DNA from: Dehalococcoidia bacterium
Lineage (GTDB): Bacteria; Chloroflexota; Dehalococcoidia; SZUA-161
Length of the DNA: 7,742 bases
Direction: 5' to 3'
Assembly (NCBI GenBank): GCA_004376205.1
Contig: SOKG01000240.1
Location: 1-7,742 of the forward strand
Notes under the pieces: generated by a model
Databases searched by the model: none
What the model saw: the letters and a program-made list of their open reading frames with translations, nothing else
Told to the model about the DNA's origin: nothing
Shown: piece after piece, positions 1-5,393 of the stretch
Layout: each line of letters opens with the position of its first letter
How positions within the stretch are numbered: the first letter of the stretch is position 1
Program-made: the position numbers and the translations under genes

Positions 1-1623
1 GAGATCGACAAGCTGCGCCACGCCGCCACCCGCGCCCTCTTCATGAGACGCGACGTGGTCATCGTGGCGTCGGTGTCCTGTATCTACGGCCTCGGAGCCC
101 CTGACGAGTATTACAGCTTCGTGGTGAGCCTCTCAAAGGGGGAGAAGCGAAACAGGGACCGTCTCCTCCGCCAGCTGGTCGACATGCAGTATGAGCGCAA
201 CGACATGGACTTCACCCGCGGAAGGTTCCGCATCCGGGGCGACACCCTGGAGATACAGCCCGCCTACGAGGAGCTGGCGCTGCGCATCCAGTTCTGGGGC
301 GACGAGGTAGAGCGCATCCTGGAGATCGACCCGCTCACCGGGGAGCTGCTCGCCGAGCGAGAGCAGATAGATATATACCCCGCCAAGCACTTCGTGACCT
401 CCTACGACAAGCTGATGGCCGCTATCGAGGACATAAAGGTTGAGCTAAAGGAGCGAGTGGCCGAGCTGAAGAGCCTGGGCAAGCTGCTCGAGGCGCAAAG
501 GCTTGAGGACCGCACCAACTACGACATCGAGATGCTGCGTGAGTCGGGCTACTGCACCGCGGTGGAGAACTACTCCCGCCACCTCGCCCGCCGCCCCCCG
601 GGAAGCCGACCGTGGACGCTTCTGGACTATTTCCCCGATGATTTCCTGCTCTTTGTCGATGAGTCACATATGGGCCTTCCTCAGATCAGAGGCATGTACC
701 GTGGAGACCGCTCCCGCAAGGAGACTCTGGTGGAGTACGGCTTCCGCCTCCCCTCGGCTCTGGACAACCGGCCGTTGAACTTCGATGAGTTCGAAAGCCT
801 CGTCAATCAGGTTATCTATGTGTCGGCTACGCCTGCACCTTATGAGTACCAACACAGCGCCCAGGTGGTGGAGCAGGTGGTTCGCCCCACCGGGCTCCTC
901 GACCCCACTGTTGAGATCAACCCTACCCGGGGACAGATCGAAGACCTCCTCGATCAAATCAAGACCCGAACCGACCGCGGCGAGCGCTGCCTCGTTACCA
1001 CCCTGACCAAGAGAATGGCTGAGCAGCTTGCCGATTACCTCAGGGAGATGGAGATAAAGACCCACTACCTGCACTCGGAGATCGATACCCTGGAGCGGGT
1101 AGAGATACTGCGTGACCTCCGACTCGGCGTCTACGATGTGGTGGTGGGTATCAATCTGCTCCGCGAGGGTTTGGATTTGCCCGAGGTGAGCCTGGTTGCC
1201 ATCCTCGATGCCGATAAGGAGGGATACCTGAGGTCTGAGGGCGCGCTCATCCAGACCATGGGCCGTGCCGCCCGTCATATCGAGGGGCATGTCATAATGT
1301 ACGCCGACACAGTGACCGCGTCCATGCACCGCGCTATAGACGAGACCAACCGCCGCCGCAATATTCAGCTAGCCTATAACCGGGAGCACGGCATCACCCC
1401 GCAGGGCATCAGGAAAGCGATCAAGGGCATCACCGATCAACTCAAGGCGGTAGCCGAGACACGCGCCCCGTACACCGTGGCTACAGCCATTCCCAAAGAT
1501 GAGATCGCACGCCTGATTAAGAACCTGGAGTCACAAATGAAGACCGCAGCCAGAAACCTTGAGTACGAGAAGGCGGCCCTGATCAGGGACCAGATTGTAG
1601 ATTTGAGAAAAGAACTGGTTTAG
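1..1623 (+). CDS. uvrB: UvrABC system protein B (excinuclease subunit B), 5' end missing
   Basis: This is the DNA-damage-verifying helicase-like subunit of nucleotide excision repair. With UvrA it finds the lesion, then it holds the DNA for incision by UvrC in the cytoplasm. The frame is open from base 1 (EIDKLRHAATRAL...), so the ATG at 43 is internal. By comparison with the roughly 670-residue E. coli protein, about 120 N-terminal residues with the Walker A loop and most of the beta-hairpin are outside the window. Visible in order: ASVSCIYGLG near the start, ENYSRHL, the DESH Walker B-type box (658-669), VSATP (820-834), GINLLREGLD and DADKEG of helicase motif V, QTMGRAAR of motif VI (1252-1275), HGITPQG, and a C-terminal UVR domain (about 1500-1617; LEYEKAALIRDQI) that contacts UvrC. 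The stop is TAG 1621-1623. No frameshift or missing motif is seen. Identification is near certain. Confidence 0.98.
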   Translation, partial: EIDKLRHAATRALFMRRDVVIVASVSCIYGLGAPDEYYSFVVSLSKGEKRNRDRLLRQLVDMQYERNDMDFTRGRFRIRGDTLEIQPAYEELALRIQFWGDEVERILEIDPLTGELLAEREQIDIYPAKHFVTSYDKLMAAIEDIKVELKERVAELKSLGKLLEAQRLEDRTNYDIEMLRESGYCTAVENYSRHLARRPPGSRPWTLLDYFPDDFLLFVDESHMGLPQIRGMYRGDRSRKETLVEYGFRLPSALDNRPLNFDEFESLVNQVIYVSATPAPYEYQHSAQVVEQVVRPTGLLDPTVEINPTRGQIEDLLDQIKTRTDRGERCLVTTLTKRMAEQLADYLREMEIKTHYLHSEIDTLERVEILRDLRLGVYDVVVGINLLREGLDLPEVSLVAILDADKEGYLRSEGALIQTMGRAARHIEGHVIMYADTVTASMHRAIDETNRRRNIQLAYNREHGITPQGIRKAIKGITDQLKAVAETRAPYTVATAIPKDEIARLIKNLESQMKTAARNLEYEKAALIRDQIVDLRKELV

Positions 1624-1647
1624 CCCAGTGAAGTGGGGGCTGGCGAC

Positions 1648-1800
1648 TTGGAAAGCGAAGAGACCAGACAGGAACGCCGCGAGAAGAAGCAGCAGCAAAA
1701 ACGGGAGAGGATGCTCCAGCACGGCCGCGGCCTCGTCCGAGTATACAAGGACGCCATCCTCAAGCGAGTTAGGCAAGTGCGCAGAAAAGGAGCTGGTTGA
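1648..1800 (+). CDS. Small Arg/Lys-rich hypothetical protein, about 50 residues
   Basis: I do not recognise this family. The reading frame encodes a short, highly charged protein: an acidic start (ESEE), a stretch of Arg, Lys and Gln (RQERREKKQQQKRER) predicted to be helical, then HGRGLVRVYKDAILKRV and a basic tail RQVRRKGAG. It has no membrane segment or signal peptide. The start is uncertain. TTG 1648 has a GGGGG run 8 bases upstream (1635-1639), while GTG 1633 would add five residues but has no visible ribosome binding site. Support for a real gene comes from its fit into the gap after uvrB and from its stop TGA (1798-1800), which overlaps the TTG start of the next gene, a typical coupled junction. 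It lies in the same frame as uvrB, only a TAG away. The basic composition could suit nucleic-acid binding, but that is speculation. Confidence 0.6.
   Translation: MESEETRQERREKKQQQKRERMLQHGRGLVRVYKDAILKRVRQVRRKGAG
1788..1792 (+). promoter_or_regulatory. Ribosome binding site of the HDAC-like gene, inside the small ORF
   Basis: AGGAG lies at 1788-1792, four bases before the TTG at 1797. It sits within the last codons of the preceding small ORF, whose TGA stop overlaps the TTG (TTGA, 1797-1800). This placement supports the TTG as the true start and suggests that ribosomes ending the small ORF start the next gene. Confidence 0.6.
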
Positions 1801-2618
1801 AGCAAACAGGGATATTCTTCCTCCATCTTATCGGCGAAAGGCTGAGCGATTTCCCCCAGGGGCTGGAGGGCTTACTGGACAAGCCTAACGTGCACTTTTA
1901 CGAAGCTTTCTACGAAGTGACACCGACCCCGGCAGAGCTGCTGCTGAAGGTCCATTCGCCCCGGATGATAGAGGGGGTGCAGCAGACCATCTATTACGAG
2001 ACAGCCTTGTACTCAACTGGCGGCACGGTCCAGGCTGCGGAGAGGATCTGGCGCGGGGAGATAGATAACGCCTTCGTTTTCACCGGAAGCGGCGACCACC
2101 ACGCCGGCAGAGACTATTTCGGCGGAGGCTGCCATTTCAACGGCGCAGCGCTGGCTATAGCGAATCTGAGAGACAAGTTCGGGGCGAGAAGATTCGCCAT
2201 CCTCGACACCGACTCCCATCACGGCGACGGCACCAGAGACATATTTAGCGACGACGAGGACGTTCTCCACATCTGCCTTTGCAGCCAAGACCAGGACCAC
2301 GGCACCTATGTGGATGTCGCAATACCTTACTCGGTATCCGACGAGGAATATCTCTCCAGGCTGGAGGCCGAGTTTACGCCGCGGGTCGCTGCATTCAAGC
2401 CGGAAATCGTCTTCTGGGAATTCGGCTATGACGCCACCAGCGGTGATTACGGTAGTAAGGGCCTCTCCCCCGACTGCCACCCAAAGATAGCGAGAATCGT
2501 GAGCCGGGCGACGGCGGATGTCTGCCAGGGAAGAATGGTAGCCATACTCTGCGGGGGCAGCAGGCGCGATATAGCCCGCTACTGTATCCCTAAGATAATA
2601 ACCTGCCTGGCGGAGTAA
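1797..2618 (+). CDS. Histone deacetylase / AcuC / acetylpolyamine amidohydrolase-fold protein, catalytic Tyr not conserved
   Basis: The protein has 273 residues, somewhat short for this family of zinc-dependent deacylases (usually over 300), and no signal peptide, so it is probably cytoplasmic. The start is TTG 1797: TGIFF, typical of the family's N-terminus, follows at once, and the first in-frame ATG lies well inside the fold. Family motifs are clear: GSGDHHAG with the general-base pair His101-His102; DTDSHHGDG, where Asp139 and His141 match two zinc ligands; and EFGYDATSGD, where Asp212 matches the third. The loop that normally reads GGGY or EGGY, carrying the transition-state tyrosine, is CGGSRRDIARY (2550-2582), with Ser255 or Arg256 in place of Tyr. 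The HPERP box near the N-terminus is also absent. The fold is secure. The substrate is unknown, and activity may be altered, weak or lost. Small acetylated metabolites or acyl-lysines are possible substrates. It appears co-translated with the small ORF upstream. Confidence 0.88.
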   Translation: MKQTGIFFLHLIGERLSDFPQGLEGLLDKPNVHFYEAFYEVTPTPAELLLKVHSPRMIEGVQQTIYYETALYSTGGTVQAAERIWRGEIDNAFVFTGSGDHHAGRDYFGGGCHFNGAALAIANLRDKFGARRFAILDTDSHHGDGTRDIFSDDEDVLHICLCSQDQDHGTYVDVAIPYSVSDEEYLSRLEAEFTPRVAAFKPEIVFWEFGYDATSGDYGSKGLSPDCHPKIARIVSRATADVCQGRMVAILCGGSRRDIARYCIPKIITCLAE

Positions 2619-2644
2619 CATTCACCCTCATCCGACCTCCAGAG

Positions 2645-2674
2645 TTGACCCCTAATTTCAATTTGTGATATAAT
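2645..2674 (+). promoter_or_regulatory. Sigma-70-type promoter of the atp operon
   Basis: A -35 box TTGACC (2645-2650) and a perfect -10 box TATAAT (2669-2674) are separated by 18 bases. A TG one base before the -10 (2666-2667, TGATATAAT) makes it an extended -10. Transcription should start around 2680-2682. The element lies in the only sizeable gap before the atp genes and faces them. The region is also visibly more AT-rich than its flanks. The start to ATG 2693 gives a leader of only about 11-13 bases. Confidence 0.82.
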
Positions 2675-2692
2675 TCTCAAGGTTTGGGAGTC

Positions 2693-2935
2693 ATGGGGAG
2701 AAGGTGGGCGGAAGTAATCAGATTTGTAGGAGTTGGATGGTACATTGCTGTCTGTATAGTGCTGGGAGTGTTGGGGGGACGCTGGCTGGGACAGAAGCTG
2801 GATGGTAGCAGCAGCGAGGCTATACTCATTATTCTGGGATTACTCTTAGGGCTAGTAGTAGCCTTCTTTGGGGTCTATCGGATGCTCAGGCCGATTATGT
2901 CGGAGAAGCAAAACAACGACAAGGGAATTAGCTAG
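2693..2935 (+). CDS. atpI: AtpI/AtpZ-family small membrane protein of the ATP synthase operon
   Basis: This is a two-helix inner-membrane protein of 80 residues from ATG 2693 (83 from the in-frame TTG 2684). Both hydrophobic segments are plain: roughly residues 10-30 (FVGVGWYIAVCIVLGVL) and 42-63 (EAILIILGLLLGLVVAFFGVY). They are joined by the family's short GG-W-LG-LD loop (GGRWLGQKLD), and a polar tail ends the protein. Members are encoded at the head of F1Fo operons, and for related proteins a role in c-ring or complex assembly, or in Mg2+ handling, has been proposed. The start is uncertain. ATG 2693 has GGGAG only two bases upstream, and TTG 2684 sits almost on the predicted transcription start. 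The stop TAG shares its G with the GTG start of atpB (TAGTG, 2933-2937). Confidence 0.85.
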   Translation: MGRRWAEVIRFVGVGWYIAVCIVLGVLGGRWLGQKLDGSSSEAILIILGLLLGLVVAFFGVYRMLRPIMSEKQNNDKGIS

Positions 2936-3924
2936 TGCCCAAATTGGGACTCAAGAGCAAGGTAGCAATTGGCATCTTTGTTGCTCTTCTGTTAATAGTA
3001 ATTGGCGCTCTCTTTTTCCCCGTTCCTCAACCAGAAGTCCATCTTGCGGCCAATTATGGCGCCGGCGAGCATAACCCAGATCCCTTCTTCAAACTCGGTC
3101 CAATCTATTTCACCAACACCCTGATCACCTCGTTGATGACTGTCTTGGTGCTTGGGGGCCTTTTCTACCTCGGTACCCGAAAGATGAAGCTGGTTCCGCA
3201 GCGCTTTCAGAGCCTTTGCGAGGTAATCGTGGAAGCGTTGCTCAACTTCTTCGAAGGGGTAGCAGGTAAGGAAAACGGACGTAGATTTCTCCCCATCCTT
3301 GCTACCATCTTCCTTTTTGTAATTACGAACGCCTGGATGGGCCTACTGCCGATATTCAATGTCATAGGCTGGGGGCATGATGGGACTACCGGGACGCTCT
3401 TGAATTCGATGGCGGGCTCGATCTTCCCAGGATACGAGGGATTTGTGGTGGAAACGGCGCTTTTCCGACCGGCGAATACCGACATTAATGTGCCCCTGAT
3501 GCTGGCACTGGTATCGTTCCTCTCTGTGGAATACTGGGGCATAACGGGAATCGGTCTCCGCCGGTATGGGGCCAAGTTCTTCAGATACGGGCTGTTGATC
3601 CGTGCACTCGGACAACTTGTCAGAGGCAAGGTCAAATCCGCCCTGGGCGGCATTTTCTACGGCGCTATAGATGTCTTCGTCGGCGCTCTTGAGCTGGTCA
3701 GCGAATTGGTGCGCATCGTCAGCTTCACCTTTCGTCTTTTCGGGAATATGACCGCTGGGGAGGTATTGCTGCTGATGATGGCGTTCCTCGTACCCTGGCT
3801 GATTGCTGTGCCCTTCTATGGGCTGGAGATGCTCTTGGGCGCTATTCAGGCGCTAATCTTCGCTGGATTGACCCTCGTGTTTGCAACTCTGGCGGTTACC
3901 CCCCACGAACACGAGCATGATTAA
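2935..3924 (+). CDS. atpB: ATP synthase Fo subunit a
   Basis: This stator membrane subunit forms the two half-channels that bring ions to the c-ring. The start is GTG 2935, overlapping the atpI stop by one base, with AGGGA (2922-2926) eight bases upstream. It is long at 329 residues (E. coli has 271). The essential arginine is Arg267 in FRLFGN. Glu276 in TAGE matches E. coli Glu219, Glu298 sits where E. coli has His245 (a common pairing in other bacteria), and Gln305 lies in IQALIF. Hydrophobic segments are at about 10-30, 59-80, 119-141, 184-201, 240-258, 262-290 and 297-320, and the tail is His/Glu-rich (PHEHEHD). The extra length lies in an outer loop (about 141-182) and in a basic cytoplasmic loop (about 209-234) with many Arg and Lys. 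Codons and motifs are intact, so the gene should be functional. Confidence 0.97.
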   Translation: MPKLGLKSKVAIGIFVALLLIVIGALFFPVPQPEVHLAANYGAGEHNPDPFFKLGPIYFTNTLITSLMTVLVLGGLFYLGTRKMKLVPQRFQSLCEVIVEALLNFFEGVAGKENGRRFLPILATIFLFVITNAWMGLLPIFNVIGWGHDGTTGTLLNSMAGSIFPGYEGFVVETALFRPANTDINVPLMLALVSFLSVEYWGITGIGLRRYGAKFFRYGLLIRALGQLVRGKVKSALGGIFYGAIDVFVGALELVSELVRIVSFTFRLFGNMTAGEVLLLMMAFLVPWLIAVPFYGLEMLLGAIQALIFAGLTLVFATLAVTPHEHEHD

Positions 3925-3932
3925 GAATTCTG

Positions 3933-3940
3933 AAGGAGGT
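3933..3940 (+). promoter_or_regulatory. Perfect Shine-Dalgarno sequence of atpE
   Basis: AAGGAGGT, full-length complementarity to the 16S rRNA 3' end, stands six bases before ATG 3947. It is the strongest ribosome binding site in the window. It fits the need for many more copies of subunit c per complex than of its operon neighbours. Confidence 0.85.
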
Positions 3941-3946
3941 TAAAGA

Positions 3947-4174
3947 ATGGACGCAGAAGCTATGAAGATGCTAGGTGCAGGACTGGCTATGGGCCTGGGT
4001 GCCCTGGGGCCGGCGCTCGGGATTGGGATTTTGGGATTTGGAGCCATGCAGGCGCTGGGGCGTAACCCCGAGGCCAGGGGGGCGATCATGACCAACATGA
4101 TCCTGGCCATCGCCTTCGCTGAAGCCATCGGGATTTATTGTCTGATCATAGCCATCATCCTTGGTATGCTGTAA
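3947..4174 (+). CDS. atpE: ATP synthase Fo subunit c
   Basis: This 75-residue hairpin is the c-ring proteolipid, whose rotation couples ion flow to ATP synthesis. The first helix (about 8-36) is glycine-rich (GLGALGPALGIGILG). The polar loop is RNPEA (Arg39-Asn40-Pro41), equivalent to RQP in E. coli. The second helix (about 46-72) carries the ion-binding carboxylate Glu59 in AFAEAIGIY. Sodium-type rings have Gln in helix 1 and Ser right after the Glu. Here those positions, aligned by hand, are Ile26 and Ala60, so a proton-binding site is inferred. The start ATG 3947 is fixed by the perfect Shine-Dalgarno sequence. The gap from atpB is 22 bases and the length is usual for the family. Confidence 0.97.
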   Translation: MDAEAMKMLGAGLAMGLGALGPALGIGILGFGAMQALGRNPEARGAIMTNMILAIAFAEAIGIYCLIIAIILGML

Positions 4175-4244
4175 GCAGAGCGCGTCACTGTGACATTTGC
4201 CAAAGAGGCAGCTATCTCCTAAGTTATTCGAAGGGAGTTTCATA
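4175..4244 (+). other. atpE-atpF intergenic gap, 70 bases
   Basis: This is the longest gap inside the atp cluster. It holds the small palindrome GTCAC-T-GTGAC (4184-4194), which is too tight to fold as a terminator, and the AAGGGAG ribosome binding site of atpF at its end. An in-frame TTG at 4197 would extend atpF by 16 residues, but nothing recommends it as a start. I see no promoter box or terminator here. Confidence 0.5.
4231..4237 (+). promoter_or_regulatory. Ribosome binding site that sets the atpF start
   Basis: AAGGGAG ends seven bases before ATG 4245. It favours that ATG over the in-frame TTG at 4197, which has no such site. The choice matters because the protein from 4245 begins directly with a lipoprotein signal peptide. 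Confidence 0.75.
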
Positions 4245-4307
4245 ATGAGGCAGCGCATTGGCCTTGCCATCACGATTATTTTGCTGTCGCTGCTGCTTAG
4301 CAGTTGT
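4245..4307 (+). other. Predicted lipoprotein signal peptide of AtpF with lipobox Cys21
   Basis: Residues 1-20 would be removed by signal peptidase II, leaving Cys21 (TGT 4305-4307) with an attached diacylglycerol. The lipobox is Leu18-Ser19-Ser20-Cys21, within the accepted pattern. Only about nine residues separate the cysteine from the start of the subunit b membrane helix. Confidence 0.75.
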
Positions 4308-4817
4308 GATGCCGCTCAAGAACTCGGCATGAACTGGCACGGCGTGCTGGGGCAGTTCATAGCCTTCGGCATACTACTAGCAGTTCTCGGGTTTTTCGCC
4401 TATAAGCCCATCACCAGGATGCTCGACGAGCGCTCCCAGCGGATTAAGGAAAGTATGGATCAAGCCGAGTTCATCAAGCAAGAGACAGCCAAAACTGAGC
4501 AGATGGTGAAAGAGCAGCTAGCAGAGGCACGTAAGCAGGGCCAGGACGTGGTGGCTCAAGCAGAACAGATCGGCGAGCGCCTCAAAGAGGAAGCACGGCA
4601 GCAGGCAAGGCAGGACGCCGAGGGCGTCGTCGCCAGGGCTCGGGGCGAAATTCAAGCGGAGAGCGAAGAGGCTATGGCCCAACTGCGCAAAGAATTCGTC
4701 GAGGTGGCAATTCAGGCCGCAGAGAAGGTGATCAACAGGGCTCTGGATAAGGAAGCTCATCGGCAGCTTATCGAAGAAACGCTGAAAGAAAGCACCGACC
4801 TAAAAGAGGAGGGTTAG
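4245..4817 (+). CDS. atpF: ATP synthase Fo subunit b, with lipoprotein-type signal peptide
   Basis: This is the peripheral stalk subunit linking subunit a to the top of F1. The 190-residue protein (E. coli 156) starts with a classical type II signal: basic residues (MRQR), a hydrophobic core (residues 5-18) and the lipobox LSSC with Cys21 as the expected lipidated residue. The standard subunit b sequence follows: Trp31, a membrane helix to about 53 (QFIAFGILLAVLGFFAYKPI), then a long Glu/Lys/Gln/Ala-rich coiled coil from about 60 to 165 (for example KEQLAEARKQGQD) and the C-terminal part that binds delta. An N-terminal lipid on the outer face agrees with the known topology of b. Subunit b of Mycoplasma pneumoniae is known to be a lipoprotein. 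The stop TAG shares one base with the GTG start of atpH (TAGTG). Confidence 0.95.
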   Translation: MRQRIGLAITIILLSLLLSSCDAAQELGMNWHGVLGQFIAFGILLAVLGFFAYKPITRMLDERSQRIKESMDQAEFIKQETAKTEQMVKEQLAEARKQGQDVVAQAEQIGERLKEEARQQARQDAEGVVARARGEIQAESEEAMAQLRKEFVEVAIQAAEKVINRALDKEAHRQLIEETLKESTDLKEEG

Positions 4818-5353
4818 TGGCAAGAGTTGCTTCTGCCAAGAGGCACGCACAGGCGGTATTCCAGCTCGCCCTGGATAGCAACGAGGTGGAGATGTGGCGA
4901 TCCCGACTGAAGACTATCGCCACCACCCTGACCGATCCAGAGTTAGCAGCGATTCTGGAAAATCCGAAAGTCCACCTCAGCGATAAGGTACGGCTAATAA
5001 GTAGATGCCTTCCCGAGCTTAACGAGCTTGCCCTGAACTTCGCCTACCTCTTAGTTGCAAGGCAGAGGATGAGCATATTAGACCGGATAGTAGCTGAATA
5101 CGAACGCATGGCCGATGCCCATCAGGGTCTGGAGCATGCCGAGGTGATCACGGCTATTCCTCTCGATGAGGAAGACAAAGAAAAGCTTGCCGAGCATCTG
5201 GCGAGGATAACTGGGAAGCAAATAGTGCTCGCCGCTGATGTCGATCCCGCTATCATTGGCGGCTTCATCGCCAGGGTCGGCGATAAGCTAATCGATGGCA
5301 GCACCAGGGCAAGGCTCGAGGCCCTCAAGCAGAAATTGGTCCAAGCAACATAG
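4817..5353 (+). CDS. atpH: ATP synthase F1 subunit delta (OSCP)
   Basis: This is the connector that binds the N-termini of the alpha subunits and the C-terminus of subunit b on top of F1. At 178 residues its length is usual. The start is GTG 4817, overlapping the atpF stop by one base, with AGGAGG (4807-4812) four bases upstream. The N-terminal helical domain begins ASAKRHAQAVFQLA, the family's YA-x-ALF region. The middle contains LNFAYLLVARQRM. The C-terminal domain has the conserved VDPAIIGGFIARVGDKLIDG signature (about residues 142-161) followed by STRARLEALKQKL. It is clearly cytoplasmic, with no membrane segment. A gap of 40 bases separates it from atpA. Confidence 0.96.
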   Translation: MARVASAKRHAQAVFQLALDSNEVEMWRSRLKTIATTLTDPELAAILENPKVHLSDKVRLISRCLPELNELALNFAYLLVARQRMSILDRIVAEYERMADAHQGLEHAEVITAIPLDEEDKEKLAEHLARITGKQIVLAADVDPAIIGGFIARVGDKLIDGSTRARLEALKQKLVQAT

Positions 5354-5380
5354 GTGAGGAGCTCGGTAAAACACGAGAAA

Positions 5381-5385
5381 AGGAG
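5381..5385 (+). promoter_or_regulatory. Ribosome binding site that sets the atpA start
   Basis: AGGAG at 5381-5385 (within AAAAGGAG) lies eight bases before ATG 5394. The in-frame GTG at 5385 overlaps this site and so is unlikely to be the start. Confidence 0.75.
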
Positions 5386-5393
5386 TGGAACAG

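Noticed and set aside
43..45. ATG 43 as the start of uvrB
   Set aside because: Conserved UvrB sequence continues in frame upstream to base 1, so the ATG is internal and the gene runs off the window.
664..1329. Minus-strand ORF of 221 codons within uvrB
   Set aside because: It lies opposite a fully conserved uvrB region, its translation resembles no protein family, and it has no start context of its own. It is a shadow of codon bias.
1614..1629. Inverted repeat ACTGG / CCAGT around the uvrB stop, possible terminator
   Set aside because: The stem is only five base pairs and no T-run follows, so it is unlikely to end transcription.
1628..1888. Plus-strand 86-codon ORF across the uvrB/HDAC junction
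   Set aside because: It is in a different frame from both the small ORF and the HDAC-like gene, overlaps the coupled junction, and has a low-complexity Ser/Arg-rich translation typical of a shadow frame.
2013..2621. Minus-strand ORF of 202 codons opposite the HDAC-like gene
   Set aside because: The + strand holds the conserved zinc-site motifs. The antisense translation has no recognisable motif.
4184..4194. Palindrome GTCACTGTGAC between atpE and atpF
   Set aside because: The arms are five bases with one base between them. It cannot form a hairpin, it is too short to claim as an operator inside an operon, and chance explains it.
4197..4244. Upstream TTG start for atpF, adding 16 residues
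   Set aside because: It has no ribosome binding site, and the added residues would precede and spoil the signal peptide. ATG 4245 has AAGGGAG at good spacing.
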